Shown here piece by piece: positions 53,631-62,073 of a stretch of 64,000 bases of DNA. Below the pieces are notes generated by a model. The model was not told where the DNA came from. It ran no database searches and saw only the letters and a program-made list of their open reading frames with translations. Positions within the stretch are counted from its first letter, which is position 1; the number at the start of each line of letters is the position of its first letter. This DNA is from Rhodospirillaceae bacterium. GTDB lineage: Bacteria > Pseudomonadota > Alphaproteobacteria > Rhodospirillales > UBA2165. The DNA is taken from assembly GCA_018674495.1 (NCBI GenBank), contig JABHAA010000052.1, forward strand, positions 51,770 through 115,769, given 5' to 3'. The position numbers and the translations under genes were made by a program.

Positions 53631-54953
53631 GTGGTCAATTTCTGTCTTCGTTTGATCAATTTGTTCGGACATTCCGGCGCGACCATTGTGATCACGATAC
53701 CGATCATGATAACCGCCATCTTGATTACCTATGCAGATTCCATAGTCCTAAGCCGCAATCTGTTTCCAACCCTTTATCTGTCCATCTATATCCCGCTGCT
53801 CATAGCGCCGCCGATTATTTATTTTCTGATCGCCGTGGTTATCAAGCTGGATAATTCCGAAAAAGAGGTCGCCGCCGTCATCAAAAGCGCCGGCGATGCG
53901 TTTTTTATCCACGACGACAAGGGCAATTTGATCGAGGTGAACGATACCGCCTGTCGCTCCTTGGGCTATACCCGTGCCGAGCTTATGGATTTGCGTGTCA
54001 GCGACTACGAAATTAATTACAATCAAGATATTGTCCGCAAAAATTGGCACGATCTGGTTCAGGGCCAGGCGATAACCTTGGAAGGCACGCATCGACGCAA
54101 GAACGGCGAAACCTTCCCGGTGGAGGTGCGCCTGGCCGGCCTCATCGATGGAGGCAAAATCAAGATTGTGGCGCTGGCCCGTGATGTCACCGAACGCCGG
54201 GCGCGCCAAGAGAAATCTCGCCTGCAGTACGAGCAACTCGCCCATGTGGCCAGGGTCGCCACCATGGGTGAGATGGCGACCGGCATCGCCCATGAATTGA
54301 ACCAGCCCTTGACCGCGGTGGCCGCCTACGTGGATGGCTGCTTGAGGCGGCTGGACTCCGGCGAAGAAATGTCCGATGCGATTATCCTGTCTTTGCGCAA
54401 GGCATCCGATCAGGCGCACCGGGCCGGCGAGATTATCAGCCGTTTGCGCAAATTTATCGGTAACGTTAACCACGCGACCGAAAAGATAAACGTGAACGAG
54501 ACGATCCGCACCGTGCTCGATATTATTGAAACCGATATCAGCCTCAACCAGGTGGAACTGCGCCTTAACCTGGGTTCGGCTATTCCCCCGGTGGCCGGCG
54601 ATTCGATCCTCATTCAACAGGTCATTCTCAACCTGACCCGCAATGCGGTGGAAGCCATGCAGGCGGTGGCGCCGGGCGCCCGCGCACTGACCATCAATAC
54701 AACATTCGAGAACGGCTTGATCCTGCTGGCGGTCGAGGACACCGGCGCTGGCATCATGGCGGGCGACAACGAAAAAGTGTTCGAGCCGTTTTACTCCACC
54801 AAAAGCGATGGCCTCGGCATGGGCCTGGCCATCTGCCGCTCGATCATCGAAAACCACGGCGGCAAGCTTTGGCTCGAACAAGCGCCGAATTTGGGTGCGG
54901 CCTTTCACATAAACCTTCCGAGGTTCGATGCGGAAGAGACGCAAGGGGAGTAG
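53631..54953 (+). CDS. PAS-domain membrane sensor histidine kinase (orphan)
   Basis: A histidine kinase of about 440 residues. Two N-terminal membrane helices (TIVITIPIMITAILITYA and LYIPLLIAPPIIYFLIAVVI-like stretch at about 15-75) precede a PAS domain (IKSAGDAFFIHDDKGNLIEV, RSLGYTRAELMDL). The kinase core has MATGIAHELNQPLTAVAAYV with the phospho-accepting His, the N box NLTRNAVEAM, and VEDTGAGI and GLGMGLAICRS. It resembles FixL-type kinases but without a visible haem ligand. I use GTG at 53631, six bases after GAGG; a TTG four codons earlier is possible. No response regulator gene is nearby. Confidence 0.88.
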   Translation: MVNFCLRLINLFGHSGATIVITIPIMITAILITYADSIVLSRNLFPTLYLSIYIPLLIAPPIIYFLIAVVIKLDNSEKEVAAVIKSAGDAFFIHDDKGNLIEVNDTACRSLGYTRAELMDLRVSDYEINYNQDIVRKNWHDLVQGQAITLEGTHRRKNGETFPVEVRLAGLIDGGKIKIVALARDVTERRARQEKSRLQYEQLAHVARVATMGEMATGIAHELNQPLTAVAAYVDGCLRRLDSGEEMSDAIILSLRKASDQAHRAGEIISRLRKFIGNVNHATEKINVNETIRTVLDIIETDISLNQVELRLNLGSAIPPVAGDSILIQQVILNLTRNAVEAMQAVAPGARALTINTTFENGLILLAVEDTGAGIMAGDNEKVFEPFYSTKSDGLGMGLAICRSIIENHGGKLWLEQAPNLGAAFHINLPRFDAEETQGE

Positions 54954-55180
54954 GCGGCGCTTCTTGCCGGGCGACGCCGCCATTACGGATGCCCTCGCCG
55001 GCTTCGAAAAAGACGAGCTGGACGAGGATGAGTAAGGCAGGGAGCTCCAAACCCGCGCGCAGTGCATTTCCCTTTCTTCTCACCGTCTCAGTGGTAAATT
55101 TTCTTTTATTACGAGCATTATAATTTAATTTTCGTGCAATATATTTCTACGAAATCGACCATACCGATTCACGAGCATAC

Positions 55181-55210
55181 CTAACGGTTCCTAACGGTTC
55201 TTAACGCATC
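55181..55210. repeat. Three tandem 10-base repeats
   Basis: CTAACGGTTC occurs twice in a row (55181-55200) and is followed by the variant TTAACGCATC (55201-55210). Ten-base spacing places the units on the same face of the DNA helix, as in binding sites of some response regulators. No partner is identified. Confidence 0.55.
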
Positions 55211-55296
55211 AGCATAGCCGTAATGGTCACGATCTCGGGCATCGCCCGGCGTGGGATCAGATATTCCTATTCACAATGATAAAGACCGCACCGGCC

Positions 55297-55333
55297 CAGC
55301 CGGTCTCGAGACGGCTGGTTCGGCCAGACCGGC
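55297..55333. other. Nested, mutually exclusive inverted repeats
   Basis: GCCGGTCT (55299-55306) pairs with AGACCGGC (55326-55333), with inner GGCT/GGCC pairing. Overlapping it, CAGCCG (55297-55302) pairs with CGGCTG (55312-55317) around TCTCGAGA. The two folds cannot form together. There is no T run, so this is not a simple terminator. Confidence 0.5.
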
Positions 55334-55505
55334 GTCCGAATTGGCGCCTGTCTGTGATCGGAGTACTGTTAGTTAAATAGTCTAAGAGGTCGCCACCGCA
55401 AGGGGCAGATGGGCTCCCAACATAAATTTTTAAACTGTCCAGAAATAATCGTATCCGTGAACTACGAAACGAACCCAATTCGGATAATCGTTACGTAACA
55501 ACCGC

Positions 55506-56399
55506 TTACCCTGTCTCGCCCTTGCTAAACGCCGCGAAGGTGATGGCGGCGAGGACGATGGCGGTGCCGAGGAATTGGATCGGCGATAAAACCTGCCCCA
55601 ATAGCACCACCCCCAATATGACGCTCGATAAAGGCTCGAAGTTCATCAGCAAGCTGACCCGGACGGCGCCGATTTTCGATATGGCGACAAAAATGCCGAT
55701 AATGGAAAAGCTGTAGAAGGCTCCGACCCCGGCGAAGGCCAGCTGGCCGGGCAAGGATTGAGGAAGGGCAAACTCGCCGGCGATCAGGTCCAGGACGATA
55801 ATGACCGCGGTGCTCGAAGCCAGCATGTACAAACTGATGGGGCGCGAATCCTGTCCTTTCACCAGGGGGTTCATTACCAGCATCATGACAGTAATGATCA
55901 CGGCGGCGCCGGCGGCCATGGCGATGCCAATTAGGCTGAGGCTCTGGCCGAATACATCAAGGGCCAGGGCGAGCCCGGCGAAGGCAATGACCAGGGCAAT
56001 CACCAGTTTTGCCGAGATCGGCTCCTGCCCGGTGATCCAGGCGCCGAAGCCGGTCAGCATGGGATAGAGGTAAAAGGTGAGGACAACGAGCGCCACCGGC
56101 AGATGTTCGATAGCCCCCAGGATGCCATAGGAATAGGCCGCCAAAAAGCCGCCGAGGCCAATGCCGATCAACTTCACCCGGCCCGAGATGTTCACTGGCA
56201 CCCGCCAGATGCGGAGGATGACCAGCACGGTCAGGGCTGCGGCCGAGGTGCGGAATGTTAGCACCGACAGCGGATTGGCGCCGTAGCTGTAGGCGATGGC
56301 CGCAAGCGTCGAGTTGGCCGCAAAGGAAACGGCCACCAGGATCGTTAGGATAACGCCGAAGGCCGGCAGCCCCGATATTGGCGTCACCCGTCCCGCCAT
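55506..56399 (-). CDS. EamA/DMT-family transporter
   Basis: A 297-residue membrane protein with ten predicted helices in two EamA halves; AFGVILTILVAVSFAANSTL and MLTGFGAWITGQEPISAKLV are in the first, and FEPLSSVILGVVLLGQVLSP is the conserved segment of the second. Members export amino acids or other small metabolites; the substrate is unknown. Its start overlaps the end of the SnoaL-like gene by 16 bases, so the two are translated together. Confidence 0.86.
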   Translation of the reverse strand: MAGRVTPISGLPAFGVILTILVAVSFAANSTLAAIAYSYGANPLSVLTFRTSAAALTVLVILRIWRVPVNISGRVKLIGIGLGGFLAAYSYGILGAIEHLPVALVVLTFYLYPMLTGFGAWITGQEPISAKLVIALVIAFAGLALALDVFGQSLSLIGIAMAAGAAVIITVMMLVMNPLVKGQDSRPISLYMLASSTAVIIVLDLIAGEFALPQSLPGQLAFAGVGAFYSFSIIGIFVAISKIGAVRVSLLMNFEPLSSVILGVVLLGQVLSPIQFLGTAIVLAAITFAAFSKGETG

Positions 56400-57007
56400 T
56401 TAATGGCGTCGGCGCGCAGTTGTTTTTCGGCTTCCGATTTTACCGGAATGATATTCGGCTCTGGCGCATAGCCGCGGAGGCCCAGCCGGTAGCACAGGAA
56501 GCGGCATTCGGGCGGATACTGGTCCAAATTCATGGCGTCGAAATAGCCGTCCGGAACTTGGTCCGGGTTGACCGCATCGAGGCGGTCTTTTTCATAGACC
56601 ATGGTGCGCTGGAATATACGCCAGACGCCGTCTTCGCGCTTTTCGAACAAATCGAGGAAGCGCGCCCAAGTGAGGCAGTCAAACTCGAACACATCATTGC
56701 GCATGCGGCTGATCAGCTCGATATGCACCTCCGAGGAAGCCCGGTTGCCGTTCACGATGACGCGGGAATCGCCCACATGATGCTTGTTGAAGGCGTCTGG
56801 CTTGATTTTGGCCAGCATGCCCTTGGATTGCTCGATAAATTCCGAAGCCGGGCCCGATATCCAGGAAATATTCATGGTGGCGTCATCGTGATAGCAATTG
56901 GAAAGCACGTCCCAATCGCCATTGTCGCGGGCATAGGCCCAGTTGGAGAGAACCTTTTTGATCTCAGATTCGTCGGCGGCGCGTTCCAGTCGTTGGTTCA
57001 GGTCCAT
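56384..57007 (-). CDS. SnoaL-like/NTF2-fold protein
   Basis: A 207-residue protein with an NTF2-like cone: RAADESEIKKVLSNWAYARD, GDWDVLSNCYHDDATMNISW and WRIFQRTMVYEKDRLDAVNP match the SnoaL-like domain found in cyclases, dehydratases and ring-hydroxylating dioxygenase beta subunits. Its His/Asp pair in CYHDDAT could be catalytic. It is longer than a bare SnoaL domain by a C-terminal 45 residues. It overlaps the EamA gene and diverges from the enoyl-CoA hydratase gene. Confidence 0.8.
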   Translation of the reverse strand: MDLNQRLERAADESEIKKVLSNWAYARDNGDWDVLSNCYHDDATMNISWISGPASEFIEQSKGMLAKIKPDAFNKHHVGDSRVIVNGNRASSEVHIELISRMRNDVFEFDCLTWARFLDLFEKREDGVWRIFQRTMVYEKDRLDAVNPDQVPDGYFDAMNLDQYPPECRFLCYRLGLRGYAPEPNIIPVKSEAEKQLRADAIKWRDG

Positions 57008-57081
57008 AGTGGGCCTCCTTCCCTGATATGTTTCGGCGATGTACGTTGAATAAATCGCCGATCACACGTAATAACAAGGCC

Positions 57082-57846
57082 ATGTCCGAACAAACCATAT
57101 TGGCCGCCGTCGATGGCCGCGGCGTCGCCACGATCACCTTGGACCGGGCTCAGGTCCACAACGCCATGAATGGTGCCATGCTGGCCGGCCTGGCCGATGC
57201 CATCACCGGGTTTGAGGCGGACCCCGATATCCGGCTATTGGTGCTGCGCGGGGCCGGCAAAAGTTTTTCCGCCGGCGCCGATATGAGCGGCCAAGACAAT
57301 GAGCCTAAGCCCAGCTTGCCGGAGGCCATAAACTGCCTGGCCAATTTCACCCGCCCTACCATGGCTCTGGTCCAAGGCGCCTGTATCGGTGGTGGGCTGG
57401 CCTGGACTACCGCCTGCGATGTGGTCATTGCATCCGACGACGCGTTCTTTTCCATCCCCGAGGTGCGGCTGGGCTTCAACCCGGCCTCGCTGATCCCCAT
57501 GTTTCTAGGCGTGATGGGTGCGCGCAACACCATGCGCTATGTGCTCGGCGGCGACCGCTTCGATGCGGCCAAGGCGCACGAGATGGATCTGGTGCATCAT
57601 TTGTGTGCACCTGGCGAATTGGACGCAGCGGCGGCGCCGGTTATCGATGCGCTGCTGTCCGGCGGGCCCGATGCCATGGTGGCTACCAAGGCGACGATCC
57701 GGGAATTGGCCGGGCTGATGGTGGACGCCGATCTGGCGGCGCGTCTTGATGCCATGGGCGAGAAAAGCCGCACCTCGATTGAGGCCGCCGAGGGGCGCGC
57801 CAGCTTTGCGGAGAAACGCCCGCCAAAATGGAAGCCGTCCGAATAA
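57082..57846 (+). CDS. Enoyl-CoA hydratase/isomerase family protein
   Basis: A 254-residue crotonase-fold protein. The oxyanion-hole segments are SAGADMSG and QGACIGGGLAWTTACDVVIA. The second catalytic glutamate is present in FSIPEVRLGFNPA, but the position of the first (as in GGGCELA of hydratases) holds Trp/Thr. This form resembles methylglutaconyl-CoA hydratases and isomerase-like members rather than classical enoyl-CoA hydratase. I start at the ATG at 57082 (MSEQTILAAVDGRGVATITL). It is convergent with an acyl-CoA dehydrogenase gene, 3 bases away. Confidence 0.87.
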   Translation: MSEQTILAAVDGRGVATITLDRAQVHNAMNGAMLAGLADAITGFEADPDIRLLVLRGAGKSFSAGADMSGQDNEPKPSLPEAINCLANFTRPTMALVQGACIGGGLAWTTACDVVIASDDAFFSIPEVRLGFNPASLIPMFLGVMGARNTMRYVLGGDRFDAAKAHEMDLVHHLCAPGELDAAAAPVIDALLSGGPDAMVATKATIRELAGLMVDADLAARLDAMGEKSRTSIEAAEGRASFAEKRPPKWKPSE

Positions 57847-57849
57847 AAT

Positions 57850-59004
57850 TTACGTCGGCAGGCCGAGGATGCGTTTCGAAATAATGTTGCGCTGAATTTC
57901 GCGGCTGCCGCCGCCGATGGTGTTGCGCCGGTCGCCTAAAAAGCGGCCCATAATATCGACGCCGCCTTCATCGGTTCCGACAATATCCTTGTCCAGCCCA
58001 TGGCCGCCGGCGGCCTCCACCAAAAGATCGTCCAGCCGTTGGATTTCTTCGGTGCAGTAGAGCTTCAAGATTGACGCTGCCCAGCCCGGCGAGATGTCTG
58101 CATTGGTCAGTTCCAGGGCATGGCGAAAATAGGCGGTGAAGGCGGTGACGTTGATCTCGTGGCCCGCCAGCCGGTCGCGGAAGGCGGCATCGTCCATGGC
58201 GCCAGTCTTGCGCGCCATGCGTTTGACCGCGCCCAACACGCTGGTGAGGTGCCGAGGATGGCCGTGAGTGAAGCGTTCGGTGCCGAGGATCGAATTGGCG
58301 ACGCGCCAGCCATCGTGCAATTCTCCCACCAGATTTTCCGCCGGTACCTGCACATCGTCGAAAAACTCCTCGGCCAGTTCATCGTCGCCGGAGAGCACCT
58401 TTATGGGCCGCCTGGTGATGCCGGGACTGGCGAGATCGATCAAGATGACGCTAAGCCCGCCTTGTTTTTTGGGTGCGTGCGGGTTGGTGCACACCAATGC
58501 GAACATCCATTGGGCTTCATTACCCATGGTGGTCCAGATTTTTTGGCCGTTGACCACGAAGCTATCACCATTCAGGACAGCGCTGGTTTTCAAGGACGCC
58601 AGGTCGGAGCCGGCATTGGGCTCCGAATAGCCCTGGCACCAGATCACCTCGCTGTTCAGGATCGGTGCTAAGAATTTTTCCTTCTGCGCTTCGGTGCCAA
58701 ATTCGATGAGCACCGGGCCAACCAGATTGAGCGCGTGGGTGGCGTGGGTTTCCGGCGCCCCGATGCGGGCAAACTCTTCCGCCAGGATGATCTGTTCAGG
58801 TAAACTGGCGCCCATGCCGCCGGCTTGTCTGGGCCAGTGCGCCGCGTGCCAGCCTTGGGCCAGAAGCTGGTCGAACCAGGGCTTGATCTCCGCCGGCGTC
58901 AGCTTGACAGGAGAATTGCGCAAATCTTCGGCGAGGTTGGCTTCCAGCCAGTCCCGCACCTCGGCCCGGAACAAGGCGTCACTTTCGCTTTCACCTTCGA
59001 ACAT
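57850..59004 (-). CDS. Acyl-CoA dehydrogenase (full-length type)
   Basis: A 384-residue FAD enzyme. CQGYSEPNAGSDLASLKTSA is the family's FAD/acyl-binding motif, WTTMGNEAQWMFALVCTN follows, and GGGSREIQRNIISKRILGLP closes the protein. It oxidises an acyl-CoA to the 2,3-enoyl-CoA and passes electrons to ETF. The gene diverges, with 106 bases between, from a second, shorter dehydrogenase; such pairs form alpha2-beta2 dehydrogenases in steroid side-chain breakdown, so these two may work as one enzyme. Confidence 0.9.
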   Translation of the reverse strand: MFEGESESDALFRAEVRDWLEANLAEDLRNSPVKLTPAEIKPWFDQLLAQGWHAAHWPRQAGGMGASLPEQIILAEEFARIGAPETHATHALNLVGPVLIEFGTEAQKEKFLAPILNSEVIWCQGYSEPNAGSDLASLKTSAVLNGDSFVVNGQKIWTTMGNEAQWMFALVCTNPHAPKKQGGLSVILIDLASPGITRRPIKVLSGDDELAEEFFDDVQVPAENLVGELHDGWRVANSILGTERFTHGHPRHLTSVLGAVKRMARKTGAMDDAAFRDRLAGHEINVTAFTAYFRHALELTNADISPGWAASILKLYCTEEIQRLDDLLVEAAGGHGLDKDIVGTDEGGVDIMGRFLGDRRNTIGGGSREIQRNIISKRILGLPT

Positions 59005-59110
59005 GGCTGGTCCCTTGATTTAGATGCGCACCGGGGTCACAAATGACAGTGCCGAAATTGTAGGCCCGGTGCGCGGGAATTTGCAAGCGGTGCGCCGGGA
59101 GATTAAGACC

Positions 59111-60220
59111 ATGGAATTGATACTCAGCGAAGAACAGAAGCTCCTGCAAGACAGCGCCGCCCGGTTTATGGAGCAAAGCGCCGGGGCGGAGCTTGTGCGC
59201 CGGGTGCGGGGTGCCTCTGCGCCTTTCGATGCTGAAGTCTGGCGGGAAATGGCTGGCGCTGGCTGGCTGGCGATTTTGATCAGCGACGACAAGGGCGGGC
59301 TTGGGCTTGGGCCTACCGAGCTGGCTTTGGTGTTGGAAGAAGCCGGCAAGGCATTGCTGCCCGGCCCGATCGCCGCCGCTGCGGCCGCCGCCAAAACACT
59401 GTCCGAGGGTGACGGCGGCAGCGATTTGATCGACCGGGTTTTAAGCGGTGATCTGATCATCGTTCCGGCCTTGCAGGAAACCGCCTTCGGGATCGATCCC
59501 GAATTGGCGGATTGCCAGGCTACCCCCGACGGTGATGGCTGGCGTTTGCAAGGCGAGAAGGTTTTTATCCCCGAAGCCGGCGGCGCGGACGGATTTCTGG
59601 TCAACGCCACTGGCCCGGACGGCTTGGTTCTGTGTTACGTGGCCGGGGACGCGGACGGCGCTAACCTGTCTCTTGCCGATAGCGTCGATGGCGGCGATAC
59701 CGGTACGCTGCGTCTTGATGGTGCTGCGGCGCAAATGATCAGCGGTCCCAACCACGCCGGTGCAGCCTGCCGGCAGCTTCTCGATTTGACCCTGGTGGGT
59801 CTTTCCGCCGGGCTGCTTGGCATTATGGAAACGGCGCTTGATATGTCGGTGGAATATATCAAAATCCGCACCCAGTTCGATCAGCCCATCGGCGCCTTTC
59901 AGGCGTTGCAGCATCGGGCGGCCAACGATTATGTGGATACCGAACTGACCCGTTCGTTCCTCTATCAGGTGGCTGCTGCCGCCGGGCGCGGCGAGGATGT
60001 CTCGGCCCACGCCTCGGGCCTCAAGGCCAAGGCGTCGGGGGCGGCGCTGACCATCACCAAATCGGCGATCCAGTTTCACGGCGCCATCGGCGTTTCCGAC
60101 GAGCACGATATCGGGCTCTATTTGAAGCGCGCCATTGCCTTGTCGGCGGCCTACGGCAACGAAATGGCGCACCGGGCGCGCTTCGCAGACATGTTGGCCA
60201 GGGAGCCGGACCAAATATGA
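59111..60220 (+). CDS. Acyl-CoA dehydrogenase-like protein (shorter, divergent partner)
   Basis: A 369-residue member of the acyl-CoA dehydrogenase family: MELILSEEQKLLQDSAARFM at the N-terminus, IKIRTQFDQPIGAFQALQHR and KSAIQFHGAIGVSDEHDIGL in the C-terminal helices, where FAD and the other subunit are bound. The SEPNAGSD-type acyl-binding motif is missing and the middle is divergent, as in the non-catalytic or regulatory subunits of heteromeric enzymes. The ATG at 59111 is used because the motif-bearing N-terminus begins there. Its stop overlaps the ligase start (ATGA). Confidence 0.85.
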   Translation: MELILSEEQKLLQDSAARFMEQSAGAELVRRVRGASAPFDAEVWREMAGAGWLAILISDDKGGLGLGPTELALVLEEAGKALLPGPIAAAAAAAKTLSEGDGGSDLIDRVLSGDLIIVPALQETAFGIDPELADCQATPDGDGWRLQGEKVFIPEAGGADGFLVNATGPDGLVLCYVAGDADGANLSLADSVDGGDTGTLRLDGAAAQMISGPNHAGAACRQLLDLTLVGLSAGLLGIMETALDMSVEYIKIRTQFDQPIGAFQALQHRAANDYVDTELTRSFLYQVAAAAGRGEDVSAHASGLKAKASGAALTITKSAIQFHGAIGVSDEHDIGLYLKRAIALSAAYGNEMAHRARFADMLAREPDQI

Positions 60221-62052
60221 ACAAGCCTTTGTTGATCAAAACTCTCGCCGACGTGGAAGCGTTGGAAGCCGAGCCGTGGCAAAACCGCCTTGCCCATGAA
60301 ACCGTGTTCCACGCTATCGAGGCTCAGGCCGCCCAAGAGCCGAGGCGCATGGCGATCCAGTTCCTGGCCACCGGGCGCCTCGACGATGATGTGCAATCGC
60401 TCACTTACGCCGAATTTGCCGCCCGCATTCGCCGCGCCGCCAATCTGTTTCGCAGCTTAGGGGTTGAGCGCGAAGATGTGGTCTCGTTCCTGGTGCCGCC
60501 CTTGCCGGCATCCCACTACGGCCTTTGGGGTGCCTCGGTGGCTGGCATCGCGTCGCCCATAAATTTCCTGATGCAGGCGGAAGCCATCGCCGAGATTATT
60601 GCCGGCTCCGGCGCCAAAGTGCTGGTTGCCTATCAGGATGCGGATGAAGGCTTCGGCATCGACGACAAGGTGGAAAAGATCAAGGCACTGGTGCCGGGCC
60701 TAGACCATATCTTGCGCATCGGCGGCGGCGATGATGATTTCGATGCGGTGCTGGCCAAGTTCGATGGCGATGGGCTGGATTTCGATGATCATCCCATCCG
60801 GGACGATGTCGCGTTCTATATCCATACCGGCGGCACCACCGGAACGCCGAAACTGGCCCGGGTGACCCATGGCGGCATCCTGTTCAAATCCTGGTCGACG
60901 CCAGCCATGCAAGGACTTAAGTCCGACGAAGTGATGTTCGGCGCCGGGCCCCTCTATCATATCGGCGGGATCGAGCCGGCCAGCGCAGTACCGTTTGCCA
61001 ACGGCATGACCATCCTCATCCCTGGCCCGCTGGGGTTCCGCAATCGGGAGCTGATCGCCAATTATTGGAAATATTTCGCCAAGTTTGGCCTCACCCGTCT
61101 CTACGGGGTGCCCACCAGCTATACGGCCATCAATAATGTGCCCGTCGATGGCGCCGATATCTCGATGATCCGGGACCGGGTCGCGGTGGGCTCGGCACCG
61201 TTGTCGGCGGAGTTGGCGATATCGATGGAAAAGAAGACCGGCGTTCAACTCGCCAATCTTTACGGGCTGACCGAGGCAGCGGCGGCGATCTCCATCGCGC
61301 CGCCGGACGGCGAGGTGCGCCACGGATCCTGCGGCATCCGCTATCCGTATGTGGATATCAAGATTGTGGTACTGGACGCGGGCCATAAATCGTGGACCGA
61401 ATGCAGCGCCGATGAGAGCGGCGAGATTATCATCAAGGGGCCGTGCGTGACGCCGGGCTATCTGAACGCGGCCCATAACGAAGGCCTGTTTACCGATGAC
61501 GGCTATCTGGTTACCGGCGATATCGGGCGCATGGACGCGGACGGCTATCTCTGGATTACCGGGCGCGCCAAGGACATCATCATTCGCGGTGGCCACAATA
61601 TCGATCCGCAAGTAACCGAGGAATCATTATACAAACACGAAGCCGTCCAGATCGCCGGCGCCGTCGGCCGGCCCGACGCCTATGCCGGCGAAATGCCCGT
61701 CGCCTATGTACAATTGAAAGAAGGCAACCATGCGGATGGGGATGCGCTTCAAGCCTTCGCCCGCGAAAACGTGGCCGAGCGGGCGGCGGCGCCTTCGGAG
61801 GTATTTATTCTGGACGCCATGCCGCTGACCGCCATCGGCAAGGTCAACAAGCGGGTGTTGCGCCTGGATGCCGCCAAGCGCCATTTCGACGCCGCGCTTG
61901 GCGATTTGGGAGCGGGTGTGGGGATCGAAGTCGAAGAGCGCGCCGCCACCGGTTTAACCCTGGTGGTCACCGCACCGGACGCCGAAACAGGCGCCGAGAT
62001 CACCGCCCGGCTGCAGCCTTACGCCCTGGCCCACGAGGTCAATGCTGGGTAG
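60217..62052 (+). CDS. AMP-forming acyl-CoA synthetase
   Basis: A 611-residue ANL-superfamily enzyme. The P-loop-like FYIHTGGTTGTPKLARVTH binds ATP, NLYGLTEAAAAISIAP is the adenine motif, GYLVTGDIGRMDADGYLWIT the hinge, and TAIGKVNKRVLRLD holds the catalytic lysine. It activates a carboxylic acid to its CoA thioester. The C-terminus runs about 60 residues beyond the usual end. It is coupled to the acyl-CoA dehydrogenase-like gene and probably supplies that enzyme's substrate. The acid itself is not identifiable. Confidence 0.9.
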   Translation: MNKPLLIKTLADVEALEAEPWQNRLAHETVFHAIEAQAAQEPRRMAIQFLATGRLDDDVQSLTYAEFAARIRRAANLFRSLGVEREDVVSFLVPPLPASHYGLWGASVAGIASPINFLMQAEAIAEIIAGSGAKVLVAYQDADEGFGIDDKVEKIKALVPGLDHILRIGGGDDDFDAVLAKFDGDGLDFDDHPIRDDVAFYIHTGGTTGTPKLARVTHGGILFKSWSTPAMQGLKSDEVMFGAGPLYHIGGIEPASAVPFANGMTILIPGPLGFRNRELIANYWKYFAKFGLTRLYGVPTSYTAINNVPVDGADISMIRDRVAVGSAPLSAELAISMEKKTGVQLANLYGLTEAAAAISIAPPDGEVRHGSCGIRYPYVDIKIVVLDAGHKSWTECSADESGEIIIKGPCVTPGYLNAAHNEGLFTDDGYLVTGDIGRMDADGYLWITGRAKDIIIRGGHNIDPQVTEESLYKHEAVQIAGAVGRPDAYAGEMPVAYVQLKEGNHADGDALQAFARENVAERAAAPSEVFILDAMPLTAIGKVNKRVLRLDAAKRHFDAALGDLGAGVGIEVEERAATGLTLVVTAPDAETGAEITARLQPYALAHEVNAG

Positions 62053-62073
62053 TCGGGGCTGACCGGAGTTTGG

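Larger units (their letters stand above)
55036..55505. other. 470-base non-coding stretch with repeats and hairpins
   Basis: Between the kinase gene and the EamA gene (convergent 3' ends) there is no convincing coding frame, tRNA or known RNA. It is AT-rich between 55070 and 55210. It holds a short tandem repeat (55181-55210) and a set of competing inverted repeats (55297-55333). A small RNA, an antisense regulator or degraded sequence are all possible. Confidence 0.4.

Noticed and set aside
55036..55505. tRNA or riboswitch in the long non-coding gap
   Set aside because: I looked for a T-loop (GGTTCGA), a CCA end and known riboswitch cores on both strands and found none.
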